Positions 38,166-46,994 of a DNA stretch of 52,194 bases are shown piece after piece (positions within the stretch are counted from its first letter, which is position 1; the number at the start of each line of letters is the position of its first letter). The stretch spans positions 1 through 52,194 of the forward strand of contig CASFCS010000017.1 in the NCBI GenBank assembly GCA_949293245.1, written 5' to 3'. The stretch is from an uncultured bacterium (GTDB lineage Bacteria; Bacillota; Clostridia; Oscillospirales; Oscillospiraceae). A model generated the notes under the pieces. That model was given only the letters and a program-made list of their open reading frames with translations. It ran no database searches and had not been told where the DNA came from. The translations under genes were made by a program, and so were the position numbers.

Positions 38166-39314
38166 ATGAACCACTGGAGAGAGGCCCCCGTGCTGGTGCG
38201 GGCCCTGGACACCTACGACCCCCAGGGGGCCCAGGCCATTGTGGAGGAGATCTTTGCCCTCTGGCCCGGGGCGGCGCAGCTGGGGCGGGATACCCGGGTG
38301 ACCATCAAGCCCAACCTGCTCATGCGCCGCGCCCCGGAGCGGGCCACCACCACCCACCCGGTGATCGTGGGGGCGGTGGTGGCCGCCCTGCGCCGCCGGG
38401 GGGTGGAGCGCATCACCATTGCCGACTCCCCCGGGGGACCTTACACCCAGGGGGCCCTGAAGGGCATCTACCAGAGCGCCGGCATGACAGCGCTGGGGGA
38501 GGAGCTTTTGAACTACGACGTCACCTGGCAGCGCTGCCCCGCCCCCACTGGGGGGCTGGTGGGGGAGTTCAACCTCATCACCCCGGTGGCCCAGGCGGAC
38601 GTGGTCATCGACGTGGCCAAGATGAAAACCCACGGCATGACCACCCTGAGCGGCGGGGTGAAGAACCTCTTCGGCTGTGTGCCCGGCCTCCAGAAGCCCC
38701 AGCTCCACTACCAGTACCCCCAGAGCGACGCCTTCTGCCAGATGCTGGTGGACCTGGCCCTCACGGTGGGTCCCGCCCTCACCATTGTGGACGGGGTGGT
38801 GGCTATGGAGGGGAACGGCCCCTCCGGCGGAGAGCCCCGGCAGGTGGGGTACCTGGTGGGCTCCACCTCCCCCTTTGCCGCCGACCTGGTGCTCGCCCAC
38901 ATGATGGACCTGCCGGTGGAGGGGATAGCCACCCTGGTCCACGGCCGGGAGCGGGGGCTGGTGCCCGGAGACGTGGGGGAGCTGAAGCTGCTGGGGGACC
39001 CCTGCCCGGTGTTTCATGACTTCAAGCGCCCCGCCTCCCGGGCCCTGGATTTCACCGACCACATGCCCGGGGTGGTGCGGCCCCTGGCCAAGCTGGTGCA
39101 GCGCTTTACCCGGCCCCGGCCGGTGATCCGGCGGGACAAGTGCGTGGGCTGCGGCAAGTGCGCCGAGAGCTGCCCCGCCCACACCATTGAGATTGTGGAG
39201 GGCAAGGCGGTCATTCACTACGACAAGTGCATCTCCTGCTTCTGCTGCCACGAGATGTGCCCCTTCCAGTTTATCGACATGGGCCGGGGCCTCCTGCCCC
39301 GGGGCCGGTCTTGA
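38166..39314 (+). CDS. DUF362 domain protein with two C-terminal 4Fe-4S clusters
   Basis: 382 aa starting at 38166 behind GAGAGGAG. Residues about 35-290 are DUF362 (VTIKPNLLMRRAPERATTTHPVIV, DVVIDVAKMKTHGMTTLSGGVKNLFGCVPG), a domain of uncertain function. Residues about 325-375 are a bacterial ferredoxin pair, CVGCGKCAESCP and CISCFCCHEMCP, so two 4Fe-4S clusters are expected. Probably a cytosolic redox protein. Coupling to an amino acid decarboxylase in one operon is the only functional hint here. Its stop codon lies within the -35 box of the T-box promoter. Confidence 0.9.
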   Translation: MNHWREAPVLVRALDTYDPQGAQAIVEEIFALWPGAAQLGRDTRVTIKPNLLMRRAPERATTTHPVIVGAVVAALRRRGVERITIADSPGGPYTQGALKGIYQSAGMTALGEELLNYDVTWQRCPAPTGGLVGEFNLITPVAQADVVIDVAKMKTHGMTTLSGGVKNLFGCVPGLQKPQLHYQYPQSDAFCQMLVDLALTVGPALTIVDGVVAMEGNGPSGGEPRQVGYLVGSTSPFAADLVLAHMMDLPVEGIATLVHGRERGLVPGDVGELKLLGDPCPVFHDFKRPASRALDFTDHMPGVVRPLAKLVQRFTRPRPVIRRDKCVGCGKCAESCPAHTIEIVEGKAVIHYDKCISCFCCHEMCPFQFIDMGRGLLPRGRS

Positions 39315-39339
39315 CACCAAAGGGCCGCCGTGATAATAT
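39311..39339 (+). promoter_or_regulatory. Promoter of the T-box cysE-cysS operon
   Basis: TTGACA (39311-39316), 17 bases, TAATAT (39334-39339). The TGA inside the -35 hexamer is the stop codon of the preceding DUF362 gene. Confidence 0.75.
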
Positions 39340-39345
39340 AATGCA

Positions 39346-39580
39346 ACAAGTGAACATCGCGTTGAACGAATCAGTAGCGCGTATCTCCCACCCGTCAGAG
39401 AGGGGCCGTCACCGGCTGAAAGCGGACCCCGGGTGCCTCCGCGTGAAATGCAGTCGGGAGCGAGCGGGATGTGGATGCCCGCCGTGGGGCCGCGTTACGG
39501 CCGTTTGAGTGACAAACGAGAGTGGAACCGCGATTACCATCGCCTCTCATGCCCTATGGGCATGGGAGGCATTTTTGTTT
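39346..39580 (+). promoter_or_regulatory. T-box riboswitch, cysteine-specific
   Basis: Leader RNA that binds uncharged tRNA-Cys and then allows transcription of cysE and cysS. The T-box core AGTGGAACCGCG is at 39521-39532; its TGGA bulge pairs with a tRNA ending UCCA, as tRNA-Cys does. An AGTA element (about 39373) and GAAATGCA (39446-39452) frame the Stem I specifier loop, with the specifier TGC (39449-39451), a cysteine codon. The terminator is GCCTCTCATGCCC/GGGCATGGGAGGC (39542-39554, 39558-39570) plus ATTTTTGTTTT. 5' end estimated from the promoter. Confidence 0.94.
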
Positions 39581-39597
39581 TGGAAAGGAAGAGTGCC

Positions 39598-40251
39598 TTG
39601 ACCAGACTAGGCGAGACCCTGCGGGCCTATCAGGCCCGGGACCCGGCGGCCCGCAGCCGCCTGGAGATCTTTCTCCTGTACCCCGGCGTCCACGCCACCA
39701 TCTACCACCGCATTGCCCATTTCCTCTACTGCCACCACCTGAAATTTCTTGCCAGGTTCGTCAGCCAGTGGAGCCGGTTCTGGACCGGCATCGAGATCCA
39801 CCCCGGGGCCCAGATCGGCCGCCGGTTCGTCATCGACCACGGCATGGGCATTGTCATCGGGGAGACGGCGGAGATCGGGGACGACGTGCTCCTCTACCAC
39901 GGGGTCACCCTGGGGGGCACCGGCAAGGACTCCGGCAAGCGCCACCCCACCATCGGCAACAACGTGATGATCGCCTGCGGGGCCAAGGTGCTGGGCCCCT
40001 TTAAGGTGGGGGACGGGGCCCGCATCGCCTCCAACGCGGTGGTGCTGCGGGAGGTGCCCGAGAACGCCACCGCCGTGGGCGTCCCCGCCCAGATCGTGCG
40101 CATCGCCGGGAAGAAGGTCAACTACGCCGCAGAGGTGGACCAGATCCACGTCACCGACCCGGTGCAGAAAAAGCTGGAGGCCCTCCAGTCCCGGCTGGAA
40201 TTTGTGGAAAAAATGCTGGAAGAAAAAGAACAACAGGAAAAGGAGTTTTAA
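39598..40251 (+). CDS. cysE: Serine O-acetyltransferase
   Basis: Acetyl-CoA plus serine to O-acetylserine, first step of cysteine synthesis. The start TTG 39598 (MTRLGETLRAYQARDPAARS) has AAAGGA 8 bases upstream; the longer open frame runs through the T-box leader and is rejected. 217 aa: the short SAT form with an N-terminal helical domain (LEIFLLYPGVHATIYHRIAHFLY) and a left-handed beta-helix of hexapeptide repeats (IHPGAQIGRRFVIDHGMGIVIGETAEIGDDVLLYHGVTLGG). A Lys/Glu-rich tail replaces the usual cysteine-feedback end. Seven bases before cysS. Confidence 0.95.
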   Translation: MTRLGETLRAYQARDPAARSRLEIFLLYPGVHATIYHRIAHFLYCHHLKFLARFVSQWSRFWTGIEIHPGAQIGRRFVIDHGMGIVIGETAEIGDDVLLYHGVTLGGTGKDSGKRHPTIGNNVMIACGAKVLGPFKVGDGARIASNAVVLREVPENATAVGVPAQIVRIAGKKVNYAAEVDQIHVTDPVQKKLEALQSRLEFVEKMLEEKEQQEKEF

Positions 40252-40257
40252 ATTGAT

Positions 40258-41667
40258 ATGAAACTGTATAATTCCGCCACCCACACCAAGGAGGACTTCG
40301 TCCCCCACACCCCCGGCAAGGTGGAGATGTACACCTGCGGCCCCACAGTGTACCACTTCGCCCACATCGGCAACCTGCGCAGCTACCTGATGGAGGACGT
40401 GCTGGAGAAGTTCCTGCGGTATGAGGGGTATGACGTCAACCGGGTGATGAACATCACCGACGTGGGCCATCTGGCCTCCGACGCGGACACCGGGGAGGAC
40501 AAGATGCTCAAGGGCGCCAAACGGGAGCACAAGAGCGTCATGGAGATCGCCCAGTTCTACACCGACGCCTTTTTCTCCGACTGCAAGAAGCTCAACATCA
40601 AGCACCCCGACGCGGTGCAGCCCGCCACGGGGATGATCGACGAGTATATCCAGACCATCTCCAAGCTGCTGGACACGGGCTACGCCTATGTGGCCGGGGG
40701 CAACGTGTACTTTGACACCTCCAAGCTGGGCAAGTACTACGTGTTCAATGACCACGACGAGGAGGACCTGGCGGTGGGCGTCCGGGAGGGCGTGGAGGAG
40801 GACACCAACAAGCGCAACAAGAACGACTTCGTCCTCTGGTTCACCAAGAGCAAGTTTGAGGACCAGGCCCTCAAGTGGGACTCCCCCTGGGGGGTGGGCT
40901 ACCCGGGGTGGCACATCGAGTGCTCCTGCATCTCCATGAAGTACAACGGGGAGTACCTGGACCTCCACTGCGGCGGCATTGACAACGCCTTCCCCCACCA
41001 CACCAACGAAATCGCCCAGTCCGAGTCCTACCTGGGCCACCCCTGGTGCAAGTACTGGATGCACGTCCACCACCTGAACACCAACACCGGCAAGATGTCC
41101 AAGTCCAAGGGGGAGTTCCTCACCGTGTCCCTCCTGGAGGAGAAGGGGTACGACCCCCTGGTGTACCGCTTCTTCTGCCTCCAGTCCCACTACCGCAAGG
41201 GGCTGGTGTTCTCCTGGGAGAACCTGGACAACGCCAAGGCCGCCTACGAGAAGCTCATCGCCCGGGTGGCCGCCCTCTCCGGGGAGGGAGAGGTGGACCA
41301 GGCCGCCTTTGAGCAGTACAAGGCCGCCTTCATCGAGGCGGTGGGCAACGACCTGAACACCTCCCTGGGGATCACCGCCCTGTACGACGTGCTCAAGGCC
41401 GACATGAACGACGCCACCAAGGCCGCTCTCATCGGCAGCTTTGACACGGTGCTGGGGCTGGACCTGCTGGCCAAGGCCGCCGCCCTCAAGGAGAAGGAGG
41501 CCGCCCCGGTGGAGGGGGCGGAGGAAATCGAGGCCCTCATCGCCCAGCGCGCCCAGGCCAAGAAGGAGAAGAACTGGGCCCGGGCCGACGCCATCCGGGA
41601 TGAGCTCAAGGCCATGGGCATCGAGATCAAGGACACCCCCAACGGCGTGGAGTGGAAGAAGATCTGA
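40258..41667 (+). CDS. cysS: Cysteinyl-tRNA synthetase
   Basis: Class I synthetase charging tRNA-Cys, 469 aa, full length. Zinc Cys in CGPTVY, HIGH-type motif AHIGN, WHIECSCISMKY and HHTNEIAQSE for zinc and cysteine, and KMSKSKGEF. AAGGAG lies about 12 bases upstream inside the end of cysE. Controlled with cysE by the cysteine T-box, so supply and use of cysteine rise together when tRNA-Cys is uncharged. Confidence 0.98.
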   Translation: MKLYNSATHTKEDFVPHTPGKVEMYTCGPTVYHFAHIGNLRSYLMEDVLEKFLRYEGYDVNRVMNITDVGHLASDADTGEDKMLKGAKREHKSVMEIAQFYTDAFFSDCKKLNIKHPDAVQPATGMIDEYIQTISKLLDTGYAYVAGGNVYFDTSKLGKYYVFNDHDEEDLAVGVREGVEEDTNKRNKNDFVLWFTKSKFEDQALKWDSPWGVGYPGWHIECSCISMKYNGEYLDLHCGGIDNAFPHHTNEIAQSESYLGHPWCKYWMHVHHLNTNTGKMSKSKGEFLTVSLLEEKGYDPLVYRFFCLQSHYRKGLVFSWENLDNAKAAYEKLIARVAALSGEGEVDQAAFEQYKAAFIEAVGNDLNTSLGITALYDVLKADMNDATKAALIGSFDTVLGLDLLAKAAALKEKEAAPVEGAEEIEALIAQRAQAKKEKNWARADAIRDELKAMGIEIKDTPNGVEWKKI

Positions 41668-41701
41668 TTCCTCTGGGTTATATCAGACCTTTATGATAAC
41701 A

Positions 41702-41738
41702 AAAATTCCCCCGCGGCTTTCAGCCGCGGGGGAATTTT
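41702..41738. terminator. Bidirectional terminator between cysS and pgsA
   Basis: Perfect 17-bp arms AAAATTCCCCCGCGGCT (41702-41718) and complement (41722-41738), with A/T ends giving T-runs on both strands. Separates the cysE-cysS and recA-pgsA operons. Confidence 0.93.
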
Positions 41739-41756
41739 GCATATGAGGAGAAGGGC

Positions 41757-42284
41757 TTACATGGCGCCGCTGAACACGTCCCGGTTCTTGATGAAGTACT
41801 CCAGGCCGGAGTAGAGGGTGGTGATGACGATCACCGCCACGCACACCTGGGAGAGGATGACCACCTCGGGCAGCAGCAGCATCAGGCAGATGCACACCAT
41901 GGTGGAGGCGGTCTTCACCTTGCCGGACCAGCCCGCGGCGATGACCCGGCCGTTGTCCACCGCCACCATCCGCAGACCGCTGACGCCGAACTCCCGCACC
42001 AGCACGATGAGCAGGGCCCAGGCGGGCATCATGCCCGCCTCCACAAACCAGGACATGGCGGAGAGCACCAGCATCTTGTCCGCCAGGGGGTCCATGAACT
42101 TGCCAAAGTCGGTGATCTGGTTGTAGTGCCGGGCGATGTATCCATCGGCCATGTCCGTGAGGCTGGCCACGATGAAGATCCCCAGGGCCACATACATGTG
42201 GTAGGCAAAGGGAATGTACAAGACGACCATGAAAACAGGGATCAGGATCACGCGGAGCAGAGTGAGTTTGTTGGCGGTGTTCAT
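41757..42284 (-). CDS. pgsA: CDP-diacylglycerol-glycerol-3-phosphate 3-phosphatidyltransferase
   Basis: Integral membrane enzyme making phosphatidylglycerol phosphate. 175 aa, about four or five transmembrane helices. It has the complete CDP-alcohol phosphotransferase motif: D-M-A-D-G-Y-I-A-R, then Gly and two Asp in FGKFMDPLADK. AAGGAGG is 6 bases before the start. Last gene of the long minus-strand operon, 38 bases after rimO. Confidence 0.95.
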   Translation of the reverse strand: MNTANKLTLLRVILIPVFMVVLYIPFAYHMYVALGIFIVASLTDMADGYIARHYNQITDFGKFMDPLADKMLVLSAMSWFVEAGMMPAWALLIVLVREFGVSGLRMVAVDNGRVIAAGWSGKVKTASTMVCICLMLLLPEVVILSQVCVAVIVITTLYSGLEYFIKNRDVFSGAM

Positions 42285-42322
42285 TGTATTCCTCCTTCGA
42301 TGAAATCTGGGCCGTAGTGGTT

Positions 42323-43642
42323 TTATTCCTCGATCTCACCCATCAGGTCGCCGTCCACGGCCTGGGTGAGACGAACGGACACAAAGGAGCCGGCGGGGAT
42401 CTCCCCGGCGGCGGTAAAGTAGACCCGGCCGTCGATCTCGGGGGAGTCCGCCCGGGAGCGGCCCGCGAAGCAGCCCATCTGGCTGTCAAACCCCTCGCAC
42501 AGCACCTCGATCACGGTGCCCAGGCGGCTGTCGTTCCACTCGTCCATCACCCGGGACTGGAGCTCCACGATGTGCTCCACCCGCCGGGCGGCCACCTCGC
42601 CGTCCACCTGGCCCTCCATCCGGGCGGCCAGGGTGCCCTCCTCCGGGGAGAACTGGAACACCCCCGCCCGCTGGAGCTTCTGCTCCCGCAGGAAGTCGCA
42701 CAGCTCCTCAAATTCCGCCTCCCCCTCGCCGGGCAGGCCGCAGATGAGGGAGGTGCGGATCACCACGTCGGGCATGGCGGCCCGGAGCTTGGCAAAGAGG
42801 GCGGTGATCTCCGCCTTGGTGGAGCGGCGGCGCATGGCGGAGAGGATGGCGTCGTTGCAGTGCTGGATGGGGATATCCAGGTAGTGGAGGAGCTTGGGCT
42901 CCTGGGTGATGGTGTGGATAAGCTCGTCGGTCACCGCCTCGGGGTAGAGGTAGTGCAGGCGGATCCAGTGGAAGGGGAGGGCGCACAGCTGCCGGAGGAG
43001 CTGGGCCAGGGAGACGGGAGGCTCCAGATCCTGGCCGTACCGGGTGATGTCCTGGGCGATGACGATGAGCTCCTTCACCCCGCTCTCCGCCAGGCCCCGG
43101 GCCTCGGCCAGGAGGGAGTCCATGGAGCGGCTGCGGTACCGCCCCCGCAGCTTGGGGATGATGCAGAAGGCGCAGCCGTTGCTGCACCCCTCGGCGATCT
43201 TCAAAAAGGCTGTGTAGGGCGGGGTGGTTACCACCCGGGGGCCGTCGTCGTCGGTGTGGTGGATGTCCCCGAAGCACTCCGGCTGCTCCCCGGCCTCAAG
43301 GGCCTCCAGGGCGGCCACCACATCGGTGTAGCTGCCGGTACCCAGCATGCCGTCCACCTCGGGCAGCTCCTGCCGGATCTCCTGGCGGTACCGCTGGGAC
43401 AGGCACCCCGCCACCAGCAGCTTGCCCAGGCGGCCCTCCGCCTTCAGCTTGCCCAGGGCCAGAATGTGGTCAATGGCCTCGCTCTTGGCGCTGTCAATAA
43501 AGCCGCAGGTGTTGAGCACCGCCACATCCGCCCCGTCGGGGTCGCCGGTGACGGTGTGCCCCGCCTGGCGGCACAGGGCCATCATCTGCTCGGTGTTGAT
43601 GAGATTTTTGGAGCACCCCAGGGAAATAAATGCAACTTTCAA
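42323..43642 (-). CDS. rimO: Ribosomal protein S12 methylthiotransferase
   Basis: Radical-SAM enzyme adding a methylthio group to an Asp of ribosomal protein S12. The start TTG 43642 (MKVAFISLGCSKN) with GGGGA 8 bases upstream is preferred over TTG 43663. 439 aa: N-terminal methylthiotransferase domain with cluster Cys in SLGCSKN, NTCGF and AGCLSQRY; radical SAM CxxxCxxC in CSNGCAFC; C-terminal TRAM domain. The SLGCSKNxxDxE-like opening here reads LGCSKNLINTEQ. Confidence 0.95.
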   Translation of the reverse strand: MKVAFISLGCSKNLINTEQMMALCRQAGHTVTGDPDGADVAVLNTCGFIDSAKSEAIDHILALGKLKAEGRLGKLLVAGCLSQRYRQEIRQELPEVDGMLGTGSYTDVVAALEALEAGEQPECFGDIHHTDDDGPRVVTTPPYTAFLKIAEGCSNGCAFCIIPKLRGRYRSRSMDSLLAEARGLAESGVKELIVIAQDITRYGQDLEPPVSLAQLLRQLCALPFHWIRLHYLYPEAVTDELIHTITQEPKLLHYLDIPIQHCNDAILSAMRRRSTKAEITALFAKLRAAMPDVVIRTSLICGLPGEGEAEFEELCDFLREQKLQRAGVFQFSPEEGTLAARMEGQVDGEVAARRVEHIVELQSRVMDEWNDSRLGTVIEVLCEGFDSQMGCFAGRSRADSPEIDGRVYFTAAGEIPAGSFVSVRLTQAVDGDLMGEIEE

Positions 43643-43663
43643 GGAAATTGTCCCCTTTTTCAA

Positions 43664-44239
43664 TCAGATATACACCACCCGGCCCTCCCGCCGGGGCGGC
43701 ATGGAGGGCACCGCCTTGGGATAGCCCAGGGTGACGGCGGCCACAAACTCCCCCGCCTGGGGGGCGAATTCCCGCTGAAACTCCCCGCCAAAGCCCATGC
43801 GCTGGGGGGCGGACATCCAGCAGGAGCCCAGGCCCTTCTCCCAGGCGGCCAGGAGGAGATTTTCGATGGCGGCGGACACGGACTGCATGGCCCCGTCCCG
43901 GTCGGGGTAGTCGTCCCGCAGGAAGAAGGCCAGCACGCACACCGGCGCGCCCCCCAGGGTGGAGAGGAAGCGCAAAGTGGACTCGATCACCTGGGGATTG
44001 CGGGCAAAGCGCTTTTCCAGCACCGGCAGGAAGGCCTCCGGCACCTTGGACATGATGGCGCGCAGCTTCTCCATCCCCTCCGGCGAGCGCACCACTACGA
44101 AGTGCCAGTGCTGCTGGTTCACCGCCGAGGGGGCCGCCAGGGCGCAGGCCATGATCTCTTGAAGGATGTCATCGGGGATGGGGTCGGGCCGGTATTGGCG
44201 CACGCTGCGCCGCTGGAGCAGACAGGTCTGGGTATCCAC
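43664..44239 (-). CDS. Nitroreductase-family FMN oxidoreductase
   Basis: FMN- and NAD(P)H-dependent reductase of unknown substrate, 191 aa. It starts at GTG 44239 with AGGAGG inside the end of recX. Family signs: RRSVRQYRPDPIPDDIL (FMN phosphate Arg residues), ALAAPSAVNQQHWHFVVV, and IENLLLAAWEKGLGSCWM. Tight spacing (3 bases after recX, 21 before rimO) shows co-transcription, but a functional link to DNA repair is not implied. Confidence 0.9.
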   Translation of the reverse strand: MDTQTCLLQRRSVRQYRPDPIPDDILQEIMACALAAPSAVNQQHWHFVVVRSPEGMEKLRAIMSKVPEAFLPVLEKRFARNPQVIESTLRFLSTLGGAPVCVLAFFLRDDYPDRDGAMQSVSAAIENLLLAAWEKGLGSCWMSAPQRMGFGGEFQREFAPQAGEFVAAVTLGYPKAVPSMPPRREGRVVYI

Positions 44240-44242
44240 AGG

Positions 44243-44893
44243 TCATACCTCCTCAAATTGGGCGCGGTAGCGCTCCAGGGCGGCGGAGATGTCCTCCCAC
44301 CGGTACCCCCGGCGGGCCAGAGCGTCGGACACCCGCTTGAGGGCTGCCCGGTCGGGCGCCTCCCCCCGGAGCTTCTTGGCCACAAAGGCGTCCAGCAGGG
44401 GGGCGGCGTCCTCCTCCTCCCCCTGGGCCAGGGCATCCTCCCAGTACTCCCGGGGCACCTTCCGGCGGTAGAGCTCCTGCCGCACCCGGCCGGGGCCGTA
44501 CCCCTTGGCGGCGCAGTGCCGGGCCACCGCCAGGGCGTAGACCCCGTCGTCCAGCAGCCCCAGCTCCGTCAGCCGACCGGCCACCGCCTCCGCCGCCTCC
44601 CGGCGGCCGGGGGGGAGCTCACTCTCCCCCTTTTTCCGGGCGGTGAGCTTGTCAAGGAGCTCCTGCCGGGAGTAGGACCGGCGGGAGAGGAGGGAGAGGG
44701 CCTTCTCCCGCAGGGCGTCCCGCTCCGATGCCTGGCGCAGGGCAGCCTCCTGCTCCTCCGTCAGCTCCAGGCCGGGGCGCAGCCCCAGCTCCACCACGGT
44801 GCCCTCCTCCACCCGGAGGAGCTCCTCCCCCTCCAGGTGGACCAGCCAGCGGCCCTGTACCCTCTGGGAGGGTACTACCTTAATGAGCTTCAA
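44243..44893 (-). CDS. recX: RecA regulatory protein RecX
   Basis: Cytosolic modulator that limits RecA filament growth. 216 aa with three-helix RecX repeats, seen in [49 protein letters not shown] and [14 protein letters not shown]. It appears to start at TTG 44893, overlapping the recA stop codon (ATTGA); no strong ribosome binding site other than the end of recA, so coupling is likely. The start is uncertain by a few codons. Confidence 0.9.
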   Translation of the reverse strand: MKLIKVVPSQRVQGRWLVHLEGEELLRVEEGTVVELGLRPGLELTEEQEAALRQASERDALREKALSLLSRRSYSRQELLDKLTARKKGESELPPGRREAAEAVAGRLTELGLLDDGVYALAVARHCAAKGYGPGRVRQELYRRKVPREYWEDALAQGEEEDAAPLLDAFVAKKLRGEAPDRAALKRVSDALARRGYRWEDISAALERYRAQFEEV

Positions 44894-45999
44894 TCCTTGT
44901 CCTCAAAGTCCTCGGCGGACACATCCACCGCCCGGCCGGCGGCCTTGGCGGCGGCCTTGGCCTGGCTGCTCATGAGCTTCCAGGCGTTGGCGCGGATGTC
45001 CGCCTCCAGCTGGGCGGCCATCTCCGGGTTGGCCCGGAGGAACTGCTTGGCGGCGTCCCGGCCCTGGCCCAGGCGCAGCTCGCCCATGGCGAACCAGGAC
45101 CCGCTCTTCTGCACCAGGCCCAGCTTGGTGCCCAGATCCACCAGCTCCCCCACCTTGGAGATGCCCTCGCCGTACATGATGTCAAACTCCGCCTCCTTGA
45201 AGGGGGGCGCCACCTTGTTCTTCACCACCTTGGCCCGGGTGCGGTTGCCGATGATCTCGCTGCCGCTCTTGAGGGCCTCCACCCGCCGCACGTCCAGCCG
45301 GACGGAGGCGTAGAACTTCAGGGCCCGGCCGCCGGTGGTGACCTCGGGGTTGCCGTATACCACGCCCACCTTTTCCCGGAGCTGGTTGATGAAGATGACG
45401 ATGCAGTTGGTCTTGGAGATGGAGCCGGCCAGCTTCCGCAGGGCCTGGCTCATAAGCCGGGCCAGCAGGCCCACATGGGAGTCCCCCATGTCCCCTTCGA
45501 TCTCCGCCCGGGGCACCAGGGCGGCCACCGAGTCCACCACCACCACGTCGATGGCGCCGGAGCGCACCAGGGCCTCGGTGATCTCCAGGCCCTGCTCGCC
45601 GGTGTCCGGCTGGGAGATGAGCATGGAGTCGATGTCCACCCCCAGGGCCCGGGCGTACCCGGGGTCCAGGGCGTGCTCGGCGTCCACAAAGGCCACCTCG
45701 CCCCCCCGCTTCTGGGCCTCCGCCACGATGTGCAGGGCCAGGGTGGTCTTGCCCGAGGACTCGGGGCCGTAGATCTCAATGATGCGCCCCTTGGGCACCC
45801 CGCCGATGCCCAGGGCCAGGTCCAGGGAGAGAGAGCCGGTGGGGATGGCCTCTACCATGGCCCCCTGGTTCTCCCCCAGGCGCATGATGGAGCCCTTGCC
45901 GAAGTCCCGCTCGATCTGGGCGATGGCGGTCTCCAGGGCCTTTTTCTTGTCGGACGCGGGGGAGGCGCTCTCCACCGCGGGCTTCTTTCCAGCAGCCAT
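44890..45999 (-). CDS. recA: Recombinase RecA
   Basis: ATP-dependent DNA strand exchange and SOS co-protease. 369 aa: Walker [14 protein letters not shown], Walker [14 protein letters not shown]2 loop [38 protein letters not shown]. The C-terminus (SAEDFEDKD) is acidic as usual. AAAGGATG precedes the start. Upstream 108 bases hold a hairpin (GGTGGG/CCCACC around 46045-46065) but no clear LexA box of either the CGAAC-N4-GTTCG or GAAC-N4-GTTC form. Confidence 0.98.
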   Translation of the reverse strand: MAAGKKPAVESASPASDKKKALETAIAQIERDFGKGSIMRLGENQGAMVEAIPTGSLSLDLALGIGGVPKGRIIEIYGPESSGKTTLALHIVAEAQKRGGEVAFVDAEHALDPGYARALGVDIDSMLISQPDTGEQGLEITEALVRSGAIDVVVVDSVAALVPRAEIEGDMGDSHVGLLARLMSQALRKLAGSISKTNCIVIFINQLREKVGVVYGNPEVTTGGRALKFYASVRLDVRRVEALKSGSEIIGNRTRAKVVKNKVAPPFKEAEFDIMYGEGISKVGELVDLGTKLGLVQKSGSWFAMGELRLGQGRDAAKQFLRANPEMAAQLEADIRANAWKLMSSQAKAAAKAAGRAVDVSAEDFEDKD

Positions 46000-46107
46000 T
46001 TGCGATCATCCTTTCCAACCGGCGGGGCCGGTCTATCCAAAAATGGTGGGGCCTGTGGGCCCACCGTCAGTGTAGCAAAGTAAAAGTCCCTTAAACAGGA
46101 CAGTATA

Positions 46108-46974
46108 TTATCCCGGCGGGGCGGTGCCCTCCACCACCCGCCAGATGCCGCCGGTGTCCCGGGTGCTCTCAAGGTGGGTAAAGCCGCTGTGGGCCAAGAG
46201 GAGCTCTACATCCTCCGACTGGCCCATGCCCACCTCCACCATCAGGCGGCCCTGGGGGGTGAGGGCCCTGCCCCACTTTTCCGCCAGGACGCGGTAGAAG
46301 TCCAGGCCGTCCGCCCCCCCGTCCAGGGCCAGGGCGGGCTCATAGTCCCGCACGGAGGGGTCCAGCCCCGCCAGGTCCCCGGTGGGGATGTAGGGGGGAT
46401 TGCACACGATGAGGTCGAAGTCCCACAGCACCGAGGTGGGGGCCTGCCGGGCGTTCACCAGCATGGCGTTCACCCGGTCCCCCAGGCCGCACCGGCGGAT
46501 GTTCCGCCGGCACACCTCCAGGGCGTCCTCCGAGATGTCCCCCAGTACCACCTGGGCCTGGGGGCAGTGGGCGGCGATGGCCAGCCCCACGCAGCCGCTG
46601 CCGGCGCACAGGTCCAGCACCCGCCGCTCCCCCACCAGAGAGCGCACAAAGGCGATGGCCCGCTCCGCCAGCACCTCCGTATCGGTCCGGGGGATGAGCA
46701 CCTGGGGGGTGATGTCCAGGGTGAGGCCAAAAAACTCCCACTCCCCGATGAGGTAGGCCACCGGCTCCCCCGCCAGCCGCCGCTCCGTCAGCTCCGCCAA
46801 CCGCTCCTCCACCTGGCGGGGGGCATAGAGGGACAGGTCCCGCAGCAGCTCCTGCCGGGTCTTGCCGGCGGCAAAGGCCACCAGCTCCCGGGCCTCCAGC
46901 TGGGCCTGGAGCACTCCGGCGGCCCTCAGCTGCCGCCGGAGATCCAGACAGAGATTGTTGTAGGTGGTGGCCAT
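46108..46974 (-). CDS. prmC: Peptide chain release factor N5-glutamine methyltransferase
   Basis: SAM-dependent methylation of the GGQ glutamine of release factors. 288 aa: N-terminal helical domain with AFAAGKTRQELLRD, substrate motif LIGEWEFFGL, IPRTDTEVLAE, SAM site LDLCAGSGCVGLAIA and the catalytic NPPYIP. AGGAGG upstream. Second gene after DUF1385, a common clostridial pairing; prfA, often next, is absent and recA follows instead. Confidence 0.95.
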   Translation of the reverse strand: MATTYNNLCLDLRRQLRAAGVLQAQLEARELVAFAAGKTRQELLRDLSLYAPRQVEERLAELTERRLAGEPVAYLIGEWEFFGLTLDITPQVLIPRTDTEVLAERAIAFVRSLVGERRVLDLCAGSGCVGLAIAAHCPQAQVVLGDISEDALEVCRRNIRRCGLGDRVNAMLVNARQAPTSVLWDFDLIVCNPPYIPTGDLAGLDPSVRDYEPALALDGGADGLDFYRVLAEKWGRALTPQGRLMVEVGMGQSEDVELLLAHSGFTHLESTRDTGGIWRVVEGTAPPG

Positions 46975-46994
46975 GGGGTTCCCTCCTGTCGGTA

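Noticed and set aside
39433-39597. In-frame N-terminal extension of cysE
   Set aside because: It runs through the T-box leader and its terminator, which must remain RNA structure; the TTG at 39598 has a proper ribosome binding site.
42284-45313. 1009-codon plus-strand open frame
   Set aside because: Antisense shadow of rimO, the nitroreductase, recX and recA; all four have unmistakable motifs.
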